DNA from: Lachnospiraceae bacterium
GTDB lineage: Bacteria; Bacillota; Clostridia; Lachnospirales; Lachnospiraceae
Assembly: GCA_021202635.1 (NCBI GenBank)
Contig: JAJQCQ010000015.1
Coordinates: forward strand, 1 to 35,723
DNA: 35,723 nt
Direction of reading: 5' to 3'
Positions 14,705 through 24,717 of this stretch are shown here, one piece after another; the first letter of the stretch is position 1, and the number at the start of each line of letters is the position of its first letter. The notes under the pieces are model-generated. The model saw nothing but the letters and a program-made list of their open reading frames with translations. It did not search any database and was not told the origin of the DNA. The translations under genes were made by a program, and so were the position numbers.

Positions 14705-16378
14705 TTAATGTCTTCCCGGTACTTCCAGCACTGCGCCGCGGCTCGCGCTTGTTACCAGCGCCGCATAGCGCTCCAGATAGCCGGTCTTCACCTTCGGCTC
14801 TCTCGGCTGCCATGCCGCCCTGCGCTTCGCCAGGACTTCTTCGTCTACGTCGAGCGTCAGCGTACACTCCGGAATATTCACCTTTATGATATCTCCCTCC
14901 TCGACCAGTGCGATCGGTCCGCCAACTGCTGCCTCCGGGCAGACATGTCCGATGGAAGCACCTCTGGAAGCCCCGCTGAAGCGTCCGTCTGTGATCAGAG
15001 CCACAGTAGAGCCAAGACCCATACCCGCGATCGCGGAGGTCGGATTCAGCATCTCGCGCATACCCGGGCCGCCCTTCGGGCCTTCGTAGCGAATGACAAC
15101 CACATCGCCCGGATGAATTCCTCCTCCAAGAATGGTTTCAATCGCATCCTCCTCACAGTCAAAGACACGTGCCGGTCCCTCATGCACCATCATCTCCGGC
15201 GCAACCGCAGAGCGCTTTACAACGCTGCCCTCCGGTGCCAGATTGCCTTTCAGAACGGCAAGTCCGCCAGTGGTACTGTATGGATTTTCCACCGGCCGGA
15301 TCACCTCCGGATTCAGATTTGCGCAGTCCTTAATATTCTCTCCCACGGTCTTTCCGGTCACTGTCATGCAGTCCAGATTCAGCAGGTTCTTCTTCGTCAG
15401 TTCGTTCATCACCGCGTATACGCCGCCCGCCTCATTCAGGTCTTCCATATAGGTCGGACCTGCCGGAGCCAGGTGGCAGATATTCGGCGTGCGCGCGCTG
15501 ATTTCATTGGCAATGTCTACGTTCAGCTCCACACCCGCCTCATGCGCGATTGCTGGAAGATGCAGCATGCTGTTTGTCGAACAGCCAAGCGCCATATCTA
15601 CAGTCAGTGCATTCATAAATGCCTTTTCCGTCATAATGTCACGCGGGCGGATATCCTGCTTCAGCAGCTCCATAACCTGCATACCGGCCATCTTTGCCAG
15701 GATGATGCGGTCGGAATACACCGCCGGAATGGTACCGTTTCCTTTGAGTCCCATGCCGAGCACCTCGGTCAGGCAGTTCATGCTGTTCGCGGTATACATG
15801 CCGGAGCAGGAACCGCAGGTCGGACATGCATTGTGCTCGAACTCCGTCAGCTCTTCATCCGTCATTTTCCCGGCCGCATGCTCGCCAACTGCCTCAAACA
15901 TACTCGAAAGGCTGCGCTTGCGTCCTCTGTGATGGCCGGCCATCATCGGTCCGCCGCTGACAAAAATCGTCGGAATATTCAGCCTTGCCGCCGCCATCAG
16001 AAGTCCCGGCACATTCTTGTCGCAGTTCGGAATCATCACCAGCGCGTCAAACTGATGCGCCATCGCCATACATTCCGTCGAATCCGCGATCAGATCGCGC
16101 GTCACCAGCGAATACTTCATACCAATGTGTCCCATCGCAATGCCATCGCAAACCGCAATCGCCGGGAATTCCCTGGGAACACCACCTGCCAGCGATACGC
16201 CAAGCTTCACCGCCTCTGTAATCTTATCCAGGTTCATATGCCCGGGAACCACTTCATTGTACGAGCTTACAATACCAATCAGCGGCCGCTTCATCTCTTC
16301 CTCTGACAGTCCCAGCGCGTGGAACAGAGAACGGTGCGGCGCCTGCTGCACGCCTTTTTTTACTGCGTCACTTCTCAT
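14705..16378 (-). CDS. ilvD: Dihydroxy-acid dehydratase
   Basis: Iron-sulfur dehydratase turning dihydroxyvalerate derivatives into the 2-oxo acids of valine and isoleucine synthesis. A 557-aa protein with the IlvD/Edd motifs: cluster Cys in [10 protein letters not shown] and in [20 protein letters not shown], and the C-terminal [18 protein letters not shown] loop. AGGAGG lies 11 nt before the ATG at 16378; the TTG at 16387 is only 3 nt from it. It lies between leuB and ilvB in the same direction. Oxygen-sensitive cluster enzymes of this kind suit an anaerobe. Confidence 0.95.
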   Translation of the reverse strand: MRSDAVKKGVQQAPHRSLFHALGLSEEEMKRPLIGIVSSYNEVVPGHMNLDKITEAVKLGVSLAGGVPREFPAIAVCDGIAMGHIGMKYSLVTRDLIADSTECMAMAHQFDALVMIPNCDKNVPGLLMAAARLNIPTIFVSGGPMMAGHHRGRKRSLSSMFEAVGEHAAGKMTDEELTEFEHNACPTCGSCSGMYTANSMNCLTEVLGMGLKGNGTIPAVYSDRIILAKMAGMQVMELLKQDIRPRDIMTEKAFMNALTVDMALGCSTNSMLHLPAIAHEAGVELNVDIANEISARTPNICHLAPAGPTYMEDLNEAGGVYAVMNELTKKNLLNLDCMTVTGKTVGENIKDCANLNPEVIRPVENPYSTTGGLAVLKGNLAPEGSVVKRSAVAPEMMVHEGPARVFDCEEDAIETILGGGIHPGDVVVIRYEGPKGGPGMREMLNPTSAIAGMGLGSTVALITDGRFSGASRGASIGHVCPEAAVGGPIALVEEGDIIKVNIPECTLTLDVDEEVLAKRRAAWQPREPKVKTGYLERYAALVTSASRGAVLEVPGRH

Positions 16379-16488
16379 TTTTACCAATACCTCCTCTTAA
16401 AAGTCCTTCCAGGTAACTGTTTCATGCCTTCACAGTTACACGGGAAAACCAGTTTCCGTTTTGAAACACCAGGCCACAGCCCTGACAC

Positions 16489-17571
16489 TTATACTCGCGC
16501 AGCGATCAGCTCGCCCATCTTCTCCGTGCCAACCCTTTCGCAGCCCTCACTCATAATATCCACCGTGCGGTAACCCTCGCTCAGCACCTGCTTTACCGCG
16601 TTCTCAATCGCATTTGCCGCCTCGTCCTGATCCAGGGAATAGTGCAGAAGCATGGCTGCGGACAGAATCGTCGCAATCGGATTCGCAATGCCTTTGCCCG
16701 CGATATCGGGAGCGGAGCCATGGCTTGGCTCGTACAGTCCTAACTTCGTCTCATTCAGAGACGCAGAGGAGAGCATCCCGATCGAACCGGTCACCATACT
16801 CGCCTCATCGGAAAGAATATCGCCAAACATATTTTCTGTCAGAATCACGTCAAACTGCGCCGGATCCTTCATCAGCTGCATCGCGCAGTTATCCACAAGC
16901 ATGTGAGACAATTCAATGTCCGGATAGTCTTTCGCGACCTCTTCCACCACCGCTCTCCAGAGCCGCGAGGAATCCAGCACATTCGCCTTGTCCACGCTGC
17001 ATACCTTTTTGCGGCGTTTCCGTGCGATCTCAAAAGCCTTGATCGCGATACGGCGGATCTCATTTTCATTATATACCAGCGTATCCGTCGCTGTCCGAAG
17101 CCCATCGACTGTCTCCGTGTGCCGCTCGCCAAAATACAGACCGCCGGTCAGTTCACGCACAATCACCATGTCAAAGCCATCACCGATCACTTCATCTGAG
17201 AGCGGGCAGGCTGCCTTCAATTCCTCGTAAAGATACGCCGGCCGAAGATTGGCGAACAGGTTCAGTGCTTTGCGGATCCCCAGAAGGCCTGCCTCCGGAC
17301 GCCGGTCAGGCGGCAGCTGGTACCACGGAGACGTCTTCGCATCGCCGCCGATGGAGCCCATCAGAACAGCATCGCTTGCTTTCGCCATGGCGACCGTCTC
17401 CTCCGTCAGGGGAACCCCGTTCGCGTCAATCGACGCACCTCCCATCAGAAGACTGGTGTAGTTCAGTTCAAACCCAAACTTTGCCGCAGCCGCGTCGAGC
17501 ACGCGCTGCGCCTGCTTTACAATCTCCGGGCCTATCCCGTCGCCCGGAATAACCGCTATCTTATAACTCAT
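16489..17571 (-). CDS. leuB: 3-isopropylmalate dehydrogenase
   Basis: NAD-dependent oxidative decarboxylation of 3-isopropylmalate in leucine synthesis. A 360-aa protein. N-terminal [15 protein letters not shown], substrate-binding [12 protein letters not shown], metal-binding [10 protein letters not shown], and the NAD-binding segment [19 protein letters not shown] are all present. A GGAGGAG site precedes the ATG. It is first of the run leuB, ilvD, ilvB. leuA, leuC and leuD are not in the window. A weak promoter candidate (TTGTCA, 18 nt, TAAAAA, 17650-17621) overlaps the T tract of the yajC terminator. No T-box pattern is evident in the 144-nt upstream region. Confidence 0.95.
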   Translation of the reverse strand: MSYKIAVIPGDGIGPEIVKQAQRVLDAAAAKFGFELNYTSLLMGGASIDANGVPLTEETVAMAKASDAVLMGSIGGDAKTSPWYQLPPDRRPEAGLLGIRKALNLFANLRPAYLYEELKAACPLSDEVIGDGFDMVIVRELTGGLYFGERHTETVDGLRTATDTLVYNENEIRRIAIKAFEIARKRRKKVCSVDKANVLDSSRLWRAVVEEVAKDYPDIELSHMLVDNCAMQLMKDPAQFDVILTENMFGDILSDEASMVTGSIGMLSSASLNETKLGLYEPSHGSAPDIAGKGIANPIATILSAAMLLHYSLDQDEAANAIENAVKQVLSEGYRTVDIMSEGCERVGTEKMGELIAARV

Positions 17572-17641
17572 ATCCGCTCTCCTCCTCTGTCATGCATCCG
17601 CCTGTTTTTCGCGGAAACCCTTTTTATGACCGTGCGTATCT

Positions 17642-17680
17642 AAATGACAAAACGCCATGCGGCCAGTCTGACGCATAGCG
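17642..17680 (-). terminator. Intrinsic terminator after yajC
   Basis: On the minus strand a 9-bp stem CGCTATGCG/CGCATGGCG (one G-T pair) followed by TTTTGTCATTT, 35 nt beyond the yajC stop. It separates yajC from leuB. Confidence 0.75.
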
Positions 17681-17715
17681 CTTATCCGTACCTTCCGGTA
17701 CCTAATACACAATCC

Positions 17716-18030
17716 TTATGCCTGTCCGGCTTTTTCAACATCCGCAATCGCCGACTTTTTCATCGGGATCCGGCAGTTTTTATTGCTCCCAAACTCTACA
17801 ATGCAGTCCTCGTCCGTAAGGTCAATCACTACACCATAGAAACCGCTCGTGGTAACGACTGTGTCTCCGACTTCCACAGAATTAATCAATGCCTGCATGC
17901 GCTTCTGTTCCTTTTTCTGCGGACGCACCGCAAAAAAATACATAGCAACACCAATCACCACAATATAAATGATCAGCACGATCATACTGCTGCCTGTCGA
18001 TGTGGTGGAGTCCGTTAATAGATTCAACAT
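17716..18030 (-). CDS. yajC: Sec translocase accessory subunit YajC
   Basis: A 104-aa membrane protein associated with SecDF/YidC. One transmembrane helix (about residues 15-35, MIVLIIYIVVIGVAMYFFAV) is followed by RPQKKEQKR, typical of the family, and a cytoplasmic SH3-like domain (VGDTVVTTSGFYGVV). AGGAGG lies 8 nt before the ATG at 18030. It has its own promoter and terminator. It follows tgt and a small gene on the same strand, matching the tgt-yajC neighbourhood of many bacteria. Confidence 0.95.
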   Translation of the reverse strand: MLNLLTDSTTSTGSSMIVLIIYIVVIGVAMYFFAVRPQKKEQKRMQALINSVEVGDTVVTTSGFYGVVIDLTDEDCIVEFGSNKNCRIPMKKSAIADVEKAGQA

Positions 18031-18132
18031 GTCCTGTGCCTCCTGATTCTCTCGTTTTCGCCGCACGATCACTCGGAAAGCGCCCCGGCTCCCGGCTCAT
18101 CACAAAAGTAATATTGCGGCTGACTGCATACC

Positions 18133-18161
18133 ATAATACACAATCCACCCGCGCGAATCAA
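18133..18161 (-). promoter_or_regulatory. Promoter of yajC
   Basis: Minus strand TTGATT (18161-18156), 17 nt, TATTAT (18138-18133), about 100 nt upstream of the yajC start. Confidence 0.6.
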
Positions 18162-18200
18162 GTCTTTTTTTTGATTCTTTCGTGTCAACTGTCATTTTTC

Positions 18201-18512
18201 TTAATTTTTCTGCTCTGTTTTATTCGCCCAGAGCCGTTTATCCTGCCGGCATACTCCAATCAGAGTATGCGGAGCAAGAAACCGGAAATACCTGCAGGAG
18301 CCGCAGGTGTTGCACCGCTCCGGCTCATCCCACTCCCCGCACGGGCAGGCTTCTTCCACCGATCCCATAATCGGATGTCCGTCTTTCGTCCACACCGGGT
18401 TCTCATAAAAATTCCGATACTCCTCAATATACATATCCGCCAGTGCATCGTAGTACATAGGGATATCAAAGACCGCGCCCTCGAATTCATAGTGTCGTGA
18501 TTTATTTTCCAT
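18201..18512 (-). CDS. Cys-rich conserved hypothetical protein
   Basis: A 103-aa soluble protein I do not recognise. Its first half is acidic and aromatic (YYDALADMYIEEYRNFYENP). The second half has six Cys arranged as CPCG, then CNTCGSC and a later GVC, which suggests a small zinc-binding or iron-sulfur fold. GGAGG lies 5 nt before the ATG at 18512. It is placed between tgt and yajC, with a possible own promoter. The coding sequence looks real from its ribosome site and Cys spacing. Confidence 0.7.
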   Translation of the reverse strand: MENKSRHYEFEGAVFDIPMYYDALADMYIEEYRNFYENPVWTKDGHPIMGSVEEACPCGEWDEPERCNTCGSCRYFRFLAPHTLIGVCRQDKRLWANKTEQKN

Positions 18513-18565
18513 CTGCACCTCCCTCTTCGCTCCTGCCAGGCAAAGACCTCTTGATTTTTGCTGTC

Positions 18566-18574
18566 ATTATAGCA
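18566..18574 (-). promoter_or_regulatory. Extended -10 promoter of the Cys-rich gene
   Basis: Minus strand TGC TATAAT (extended -10), about 50 nt upstream of the gene start. The -35 region (ATGTCA at 17 nt) is a poor match. Confidence 0.5.
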
Positions 18575-18647
18575 TGACTGATCTGGTCTGACATCACCCT
18601 TTTCGAAACGAAAATGGGTGGGAAACGCGTGTTCGGTGCACCATCTG

Positions 18648-19784
18648 TCAGGCATCTGCTCCCTGCGAATAACGCTCTGTTCTTTCTTTTTTGAACGCTT
18701 CATAACGCTCCTGTTCGATCGCCTCCCGGATCTCCTCCATCAGATGATTATAATGGTAAAGGTTGTGCAGCACACACAGCCGCATTCCAAGCATCTCTTT
18801 CGCTTTTAGCAGGTGACGGATATAGGCCCGGCTGTAATGACGGCAGGCCGGGCAGCCGCAGCCTTCTTCGATGGGACGCGCATCCAGCTCATACCTGGCG
18901 TTAAAGAGGTTTAATTTGCCATCTTTGGTGTAAACGTGGCCGTGACGGCCATTCCGGCTTGGATAAACGCAGTCAAAAAAGTCTACGCCGCGCGCGACGC
19001 CTTCCAGAATATTAATGGGCGTCCCTACTCCCATCAGATAGGTCGGCTTGTCCTGCGGCAGATACGGCACAACCTCATCCAGTATATGGTACATCTGCTC
19101 GTGCGATTCTCCGACCGCCAGACCGCCGATCGCATAACCATCCAGCTCCAGCTCCGAAATGCGCTTCGCGTGATCGATGCGGATATCCTCATAAATCGCC
19201 CCCTGATTAATGCCAAAAAGAAGCTGATGCGGATTGATCGTATCCGGCAGAGCATTCAGCCGCTTCATTTCATCCTTACAGCGCACCAGCCAGCGCGCCG
19301 TGCGGTCAACGGAATTCTGCACATAGCTTCGGTCCGCTACGCTCGATGGGCATTCGTCAAACGCCATCGCAATCGTGGAGCCCAGATTAGACTGAATCTG
19401 CATGCTCTGTTCCGGCCCCATAAAAATCTTATGTCCATCAATGTGTGACTGGAACGTGACGCCTTCTTCTTTTATTTTGCGAAGGCTGGCCAGCGAAAAG
19501 ACCTGAAATCCGCCCGAATCCGTCAGAATCGGACGTTCCCAGTTCATAAAGCGGTGCAGCCCGCCCAGTTTTTTTATCACTTCATCCCCCGGCCGCACGT
19601 GCAGATGGTAAGTATTGGATAATTCAATCTGCGTACCAATCTCATACAGATCTGTCGTCGCCACCGCGCCCTTGATGGCCGCGACTGTACCTACGTTCAT
19701 AAATACCGGTGTCTGGACTGTCCCATGCACAGTCTCAAAAACCGCTCGCTTCGCAAGGTGGTCTGTTTTTAAAATCTTATACAT
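18648..19784 (-). CDS. tgt: tRNA-guanine transglycosylase (queuosine modification)
   Basis: Exchanges guanine 34 of GUN-anticodon tRNAs for the queuosine precursor. A 378-aa protein. N-terminal segment AKRAVFETVHGTVQTPVFMNVGT, substrate pocket DSGGFQVFSL, GGLAVGE (the Val form usual for preQ1-using bacterial enzymes), nucleophile region FDCVYPSRNGRHG, and a zinc site CGCPACRHYSRAY with a later His. GGGAG lies 7 nt before the ATG at 19784. An open frame continues 26 codons further upstream, but those residues lack any family likeness. queA and other queuosine genes are not in the window. Confidence 0.95.
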   Translation of the reverse strand: MYKILKTDHLAKRAVFETVHGTVQTPVFMNVGTVAAIKGAVATTDLYEIGTQIELSNTYHLHVRPGDEVIKKLGGLHRFMNWERPILTDSGGFQVFSLASLRKIKEEGVTFQSHIDGHKIFMGPEQSMQIQSNLGSTIAMAFDECPSSVADRSYVQNSVDRTARWLVRCKDEMKRLNALPDTINPHQLLFGINQGAIYEDIRIDHAKRISELELDGYAIGGLAVGESHEQMYHILDEVVPYLPQDKPTYLMGVGTPINILEGVARGVDFFDCVYPSRNGRHGHVYTKDGKLNLFNARYELDARPIEEGCGCPACRHYSRAYIRHLLKAKEMLGMRLCVLHNLYHYNHLMEEIREAIEQERYEAFKKERTERYSQGADA

Positions 19785-19854
19785 TCCATATCTCCCAGAA
19801 CGGGACATCGCCCGTGTTTTCAAAATCCTCTGTATCATAATATTCCTGATTCGC

Positions 19855-19884
19855 AAAGTCAATCAATTTTATGATTGACTTTTT
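19855..19884. other. Hairpin in the tgt leader region
   Basis: AAAGTCAATCA and TGATTGACTTT form a perfect 11-bp stem with a 6-nt loop; T tract on the plus strand. On the plus strand it is a good terminator, shielding the next gene from antisense read-through; on the minus strand it lies in the tgt leader. Confidence 0.6.
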
Positions 19885-19969
19885 GGGATCATGGAATAAT
19901 ATAAACATTTGCTTCCTAATCCGTATCATTGAAACAACTGTTCCCTGAATGAATGGTGAAATGTAGTAT

Positions 19970-19998
19970 TTGCTATTTTCAAATGTTTGTACTATAAT
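19970..19998 (+). promoter_or_regulatory. Promoter of the giant activase gene
   Basis: TTGCTA (19970-19975), 17 nt, TATAAT (19993-19998), giving a leader of about 60 nt. Confidence 0.75.
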
Positions 19999-20037
19999 AC
20001 GGAATGCCTGAATAAAACTTCAGCACAAAAGATACAA

Positions 20038-20068
20038 AGGAGGGTGCGGCATATCCGCAGTGTTTATG
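20038..20068 (+). promoter_or_regulatory. Ribosome site with a hairpin between SD and start codon
   Basis: AGGAGG (20038-20043) is 22 nt from the ATG (20066), far too distant. Between them TGCGG (20045-20049) and CCGCA (20055-20059) can form a 5-bp stem with a 5-nt loop. If folded, the unpaired distance from SD to ATG becomes 7 nt. A GTG at 20060 and an ATA at 20051 are in the same frame and are the competing start choices. Confidence 0.55.
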
Positions 20069-23000
20069 GCAAACAATTCCACCAATCTTTTACATACGCT
20101 CGGGATTGATATCGGCTCCACTACAGTCAAGGTGGCGATACTTAGTCCGGAGAAAGAGTTATTATTTTCTGATTACAGACGGCATTACGCCAACATACAG
20201 GAGACGCTCTCCGCTCTTTTACAGGAAGCCTCTGAAAAACTCGGCGACCTGACGGTAGCCCCGGTCATCACGGGCTCCGGCGGGCTCTCACTCGCGAATC
20301 ATCTGCAGGTACCATTTGTACAGGAAGTGATCGCGGTGGCGACCGCGCTTCAGCACTATGTGCCGCAGACGGACGTCGCGATCGAGCTTGGCGGCGAGGA
20401 TGCGAAAATTGTCTATTTTGAGGGCGGCAATGTGGAGCAGCGCATGAATGGTGTCTGCGCGGGCGGCACCGGCTCATTTATCGACCAGATGGCCTCTCTT
20501 CTGCAGACGGATGCCGCCGGACTGAATGAGTATGCGAAAAATTATTCTTCCCTGTATACGATCGCGGCGCGCTGCGGCGTGTTTGCAAAATCCGATATTC
20601 AGCCGCTGATCAATGACGGGGCGACGAAGGAAGACCTTTCGGCCTCGATTTTCCAGGCGGTGGTCAACCAGACCATCAGCGGCCTGGCCTGCGGCAAACC
20701 GATCCGGGGGCACATCACCTTTCTTGGCGGCCCGCTGCATTTCCTCTCCGAGCTGCGGGCGGCGTTTATCCGCACGCTGAATCTGGATGAGGAACACGCA
20801 ATCACACCGGAGAATTCTCACCTGTTCGCGGCGATCGGCTCCGCGCTGAACGCAGATGTGGAGAAGCTTTCTGAGAAATATCAGTTCCACTCTGCCGTCA
20901 TGGAGGACGGCTGTGAGGACTGCAGCTGTGAAAACTGCGGCCGCGGCGAAGCTGCTGCAGATACGCATACGGGTCATAGCGGGGAAGTGACGACCTTTGG
21001 GGCGCTCATCCATCGGCTTTCCGGCAACATCCACATGGAATTTGAGGTTGCCCGCATGGAGCCGCTTTTTGCTTCCCAGCAGGATTACGACGATTTCATC
21101 GAGCGGCAGAGCCGCCACAAGGTAAAGACCGGTGAGCTCTCCACCTACAGCGGCAACTGCTTCCTGGGCATTGACGCCGGTTCCACCACGACAAAGGCGG
21201 CCCTCGTCAGCGAGGACGGCACACTGTTGTATTCCTTTTACAGCAATAACAACGGCAGCCCGCTGCGCACGACCATCCAGGCCGTGCAGGAGATCTATTC
21301 TCTGCTCCCGGCGGACGCGCACATCACCTGGTCCTGCTCGACCGGCTACGGCGAAGCGCTGATCAAGTCTGCCCTGCTGCTTGATGAGGGCGAGGTGGAG
21401 ACCGTGTCCCACTACTACGCGGCGTCTTTCTTTGACCCGGAGGTGGACTGTATCCTCGACATCGGCGGTCAGGACATGAAATGCATTAAAATTAAAAATG
21501 GTACCGTGGACAGTGTACAGCTAAACGAGGCCTGCTCCTCCGGCTGCGGCTCCTTCATCGAGACTTTCGCAAAATCTCTGAATTATTCGGTGCAGGATTT
21601 CGCAAAAGCCGCCCTGTTCGCAAAGCACCCCATTGATCTGGGAACACGCTGCACCGTTTTCATGAATTCCAAGGTAAAGCAGGCCCAGAAAGAGGGTGCG
21701 GAGGTTTCCGACATCTCCGCCGGTCTGGCTTACTCGGTCATTAAAAACGCACTCTATAAGGTAATCAAAGTGTCCGACGCTTCCCAGCTTGGGCACCATA
21801 TCGTTGTACAGGGCGGCACCTTCTACAATGACGGTGTGCTGCGCAGCTTTGAGCGTATCGCCAATTGTGAAGCCATCCGCCCGGACATCGCCGGCATCAT
21901 GGGGGCGTTCGGTGCGGCGCTGGTGGCACGTGAGCGTTACCAGGCCGAGGTGGCAAAATATGAAAAGGCCAGACGCATCGCCGACGCACAGACCACCTGC
22001 CCGACCTTGTCAGAATCTGACGCAGCAGATGCAGAAGCGGCCGCCTCACAAACGGTTGCGTTCCCAAAATCCACGATGCTCTCCATCGAGCGCATCAATG
22101 CGCTGCAATATACGACATCATCGGCAAAATGCAGGGGCTGTACAAACCAGTGCCGCCTGACGATCAACCGCTTTTCCGGCGGGCGCCAGTTCATCAGCGG
22201 CAACCGCTGCGAGCGCGGCATCGGCAAAGAGCGCAACAAGGATCACGTGCCGAACTTATTTGAATATAAGAATAAGCTGCTTTTTTCCTATGAGCCGCTT
22301 CCGGAGGATGAAGCGGAGCGCGGCATCGTTGGTATCCCGCGTGTGCTGAATATGTATGAAAACTACCCGTTCTGGTTCCGCTTTTTCACGGAGCTGAAAT
22401 ACCGGGTCATCCTCTCGCCGCCCTCCACGCGCAAGATCTACGAGCTGGGCATCGAGTCCATCCCAAGCGAGTCTGAATGCTATCCGGCTAAGCTCGCGCA
22501 CGGGCATATTGAATGGCTGATCAAAAAAGGCATCAAATACATCTTCTATCCGTGCATCCCATACGAACGCACGGAGTTTGAGGATGCGCCGAACCATTAC
22601 AACTGCCCGATTGTCACCTCCTATGCGGAGAATATTAAAAATAATGTAGAAAGCCTGCGCACGGAACATGTGCGTTTTGAAAATCCGTTCATTGCTTTCA
22701 CGAATCTGGATACGGTGACCAAACGCCTGAAGGAAGCGTTCCCGGATATCCCGGCCAGTGAGGTGACCGCCGCCGCAAAAGCCGGCTGGGAGGAGATGGC
22801 GAAAACACGCCAGGCGATGTACGACAAAGGACAGGAGACGCTGAAATACCTCGAGGAAACCGGTCGCCACGGCATCGTGCTCGCAGGACGTCCCTATCAC
22901 ATTGATTCAGAGATCAATCACGGCATCCCGGAGCTGATCAATTCCTACGGCGTCGCGGTGCTGACCGAGGATTCCATCTCCAATCTGAACCCGGTCGAAC

Positions 23001-24562
23001 GGCCGCTGCAGGTGCTCGACCAGTGGATGTACCACAGCCGTCTCTACGGCGCGGCGAATTTTGTAAAGACCAGAGAGGACCTGGACCTGATCCAGCTGAA
23101 TTCCTTCGGCTGCGGTCTGGACGCCGTCACCACCGATGAGGTGAACGACATCCTCTCCCGCTCCGGCAAGATCTATACCTGCCTGAAAATCGATGAGGTC
23201 AACAACCTGGGCGCCGCCCGCATCCGAGTCCGTTCCCTGCTCTCCGCCATCCGTGTGCGTAAAGAGCGCGGGGATGAGCCGCGCCAGATTGTCCCGGCGA
23301 ATATTGAGCGCGTCCAGTTCACCAAAGAAATGCGTAAAGATTACACGATTCTGTGTCCGCAGATGTCGCCGATCCATTTCCGGGTGATTTCCGCCGCGAT
23401 GAACGCCTCCGGCTACCATCTGGAGGTGCTTCCGAACGACAACCGTCACGCGATTGACATGGGACTGCGGTATGTCAACAACGACGCCTGCTACCCGTCC
23501 CTGATGGTGGTCGGCCAGATCATGGAGGCACTGCTCTCCGGCAAATACGATCTGAATCACACGGCCGTCATCATGACGCAGACCGGCGGCGGCTGCCGCG
23601 CCTCGAACTACGTCGGCTTCATCCGCCGTGCGCTGGAAAAGGCCGGCATGCAGCAGATCCCAGTAATCTCTCTGAACTTAAGCGGTCTGGAGGGAAACCC
23701 TGGCTTCACACTGAGCTATTCCCTGCTCAAGCGCGCCCTGTTCGCACTCGAGTTCGGTGATATTTTCATGCGCTGTCTGTACCGGATGCGCCCCTACGAA
23801 AAGGAGCCAGGCTCGGCAAATGCGCTGTTCAAAAAATGGGAAGACCGCTGCTGTGAATTTGTCGCCGGCAACCCTTCCTACCGGGAATACAAAAAGCTGT
23901 GCCGCGAGATCATCCGCGACTTTGACAATCTTCCGATTACCGACGAGGTAAAGCCGAAGGTCGGCGTGGTCGGCGAGATTCTGGTGAAGTTTATGCCGGC
24001 TGCCAACAACTACCTCGTAGAGCTGCTGGAAAAAGAGGGTGCACAGGCCGTCGTGCCGGACCTGATGGACTTTTTCCTTTACTGCTTCTACAACCAGAAC
24101 TTCAAAAGCCAGAATCTGGGGACAAAAAAAAGTACGGCAACCTTCGCGAACCTCGGCATCGCTTTCCTCGAAAAGCTGCGCGCCGCCGCCGGCGACGAGC
24201 TGCGCAAGAGCGTCCACTTTGACCCGCCCTCAAAGATCAGCGAGCTCGGCGAAATGGCCAGGGATATCGTCTCCCTCGGCAACCAGACCGGGGAAGGCTG
24301 GTTCCTGACCGGTGAAATGCTGGAGCTGATCCATTCCGGCGTCAACAACATCGTCTGCACGCAGCCATTCGCCTGCCTGCCGAACCACGTAGTCGGCAAG
24401 GGCGTCATCAAAGAGCTGCGCCGCCAGTATCCGATGTCCAACATCGTAGCCATCGACTACGATCCGGGCGCCAGCGAGGTTAACCAGCTCAACCGCATCA
24501 AGCTGATGCTCTCCACCGCACAGAAGAACCTGAAAAAAGAAGCCTCTGTAAAAGTAAAATAA
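20066..24562 (+). CDS. Giant acyl-CoA dehydratase activase-related protein
   Basis: A 1498-aa protein of the large 2-hydroxyacyl-CoA dehydratase activase-like family. Order: activase (BadF/HgdC ATPase) domain 1 (about 12-270), a Cys-rich insert ([11 protein letters not shown], about 285-295), activase domain 2 (about 365-640), a Cys motif CRGCTNQC (C689, C692, C696), then a DUF2229-like part and a C-terminal part resembling dehydratase subunits. ATP motifs [10 protein letters not shown] and [10 protein letters not shown] are intact. Both domains keep the two cluster Cys of HgdC, C131/C170 and C490/C529, each pair 39 residues apart. ATP-driven electron transfer is therefore plausible. The substrate or partner is not known, and no dehydratase operon is adjacent. 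Confidence 0.88.
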   Translation: MANNSTNLLHTLGIDIGSTTVKVAILSPEKELLFSDYRRHYANIQETLSALLQEASEKLGDLTVAPVITGSGGLSLANHLQVPFVQEVIAVATALQHYVPQTDVAIELGGEDAKIVYFEGGNVEQRMNGVCAGGTGSFIDQMASLLQTDAAGLNEYAKNYSSLYTIAARCGVFAKSDIQPLINDGATKEDLSASIFQAVVNQTISGLACGKPIRGHITFLGGPLHFLSELRAAFIRTLNLDEEHAITPENSHLFAAIGSALNADVEKLSEKYQFHSAVMEDGCEDCSCENCGRGEAAADTHTGHSGEVTTFGALIHRLSGNIHMEFEVARMEPLFASQQDYDDFIERQSRHKVKTGELSTYSGNCFLGIDAGSTTTKAALVSEDGTLLYSFYSNNNGSPLRTTIQAVQEIYSLLPADAHITWSCSTGYGEALIKSALLLDEGEVETVSHYYAASFFDPEVDCILDIGGQDMKCIKIKNGTVDSVQLNEACSSGCGSFIETFAKSLNYSVQDFAKAALFAKHPIDLGTRCTVFMNSKVKQAQKEGAEVSDISAGLAYSVIKNALYKVIKVSDASQLGHHIVVQGGTFYNDGVLRSFERIANCEAIRPDIAGIMGAFGAALVARERYQAEVAKYEKARRIADAQTTCPTLSESDAADAEAAASQTVAFPKSTMLSIERINALQYTTSSAKCRGCTNQCRLTINRFSGGRQFISGNRCERGIGKERNKDHVPNLFEYKNKLLFSYEPLPEDEAERGIVGIPRVLNMYENYPFWFRFFTELKYRVILSPPSTRKIYELGIESIPSESECYPAKLAHGHIEWLIKKGIKYIFYPCIPYERTEFEDAPNHYNCPIVTSYAENIKNNVESLRTEHVRFENPFIAFTNLDTVTKRLKEAFPDIPASEVTAAAKAGWEEMAKTRQAMYDKGQETLKYLEETGRHGIVLAGRPYHIDSEINHGIPELINSYGVAVLTEDSISNLNPVERPLQVLDQWMYHSRLYGAANFVKTREDLDLIQLNSFGCGLDAVTTDEVNDILSRSGKIYTCLKIDEVNNLGAARIRVRSLLSAIRVRKERGDEPRQIVPANIERVQFTKEMRKDYTILCPQMSPIHFRVISAAMNASGYHLEVLPNDNRHAIDMGLRYVNNDACYPSLMVVGQIMEALLSGKYDLNHTAVIMTQTGGGCRASNYVGFIRRALEKAGMQQIPVISLNLSGLEGNPGFTLSYSLLKRALFALEFGDIFMRCLYRMRPYEKEPGSANALFKKWEDRCCEFVAGNPSYREYKKLCREIIRDFDNLPITDEVKPKVGVVGEILVKFMPAANNYLVELLEKEGAQAVVPDLMDFFLYCFYNQNFKSQNLGTKKSTATFANLGIAFLEKLRAAAGDELRKSVHFDPPSKISELGEMARDIVSLGNQTGEGWFLTGEMLELIHSGVNNIVCTQPFACLPNHVVGKGVIKELRRQYPMSNIVAIDYDPGASEVNQLNRIKLMLSTAQKNLKKEASVKVK

Positions 24563-24587
24563 AAGAGCGCACAATGATCAAAATAGT

Positions 24588-24632
24588 AAAAGACAGTCTG
24601 ACCTTCCGGCACAGGCTGTCTTTTCCGTTTTT
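24588..24632 (+). terminator. Terminator of the activase gene
   Basis: 13-bp stem AAAAGACAGTCTG with CAGGCTGTCTTTT (one G-T pair) and an 11-nt loop, followed by CCGTTTTT. Confidence 0.85.
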
Positions 24633-24717
24633 ATTAATGGTGTTACGCATTTCAATTTCCGGAACCGTTCCCCATTTTTCTCACAGCACCGGGTATGCAA
24701 ACCGCTTCATCGTCCCA

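Noticed and set aside
14708-16306. A 532-codon open frame opposite ilvD
   Set aside because: Antisense shadow of a certain enzyme gene; composition rich in His, Arg and Cys, typical of such shadows.
17572-17715. T-box or other amino-acid leader before leuB
   Set aside because: The stretch contains the yajC terminator and a short GGTACC hairpin; no T-box-like conserved pieces or antiterminator arrangement seen.
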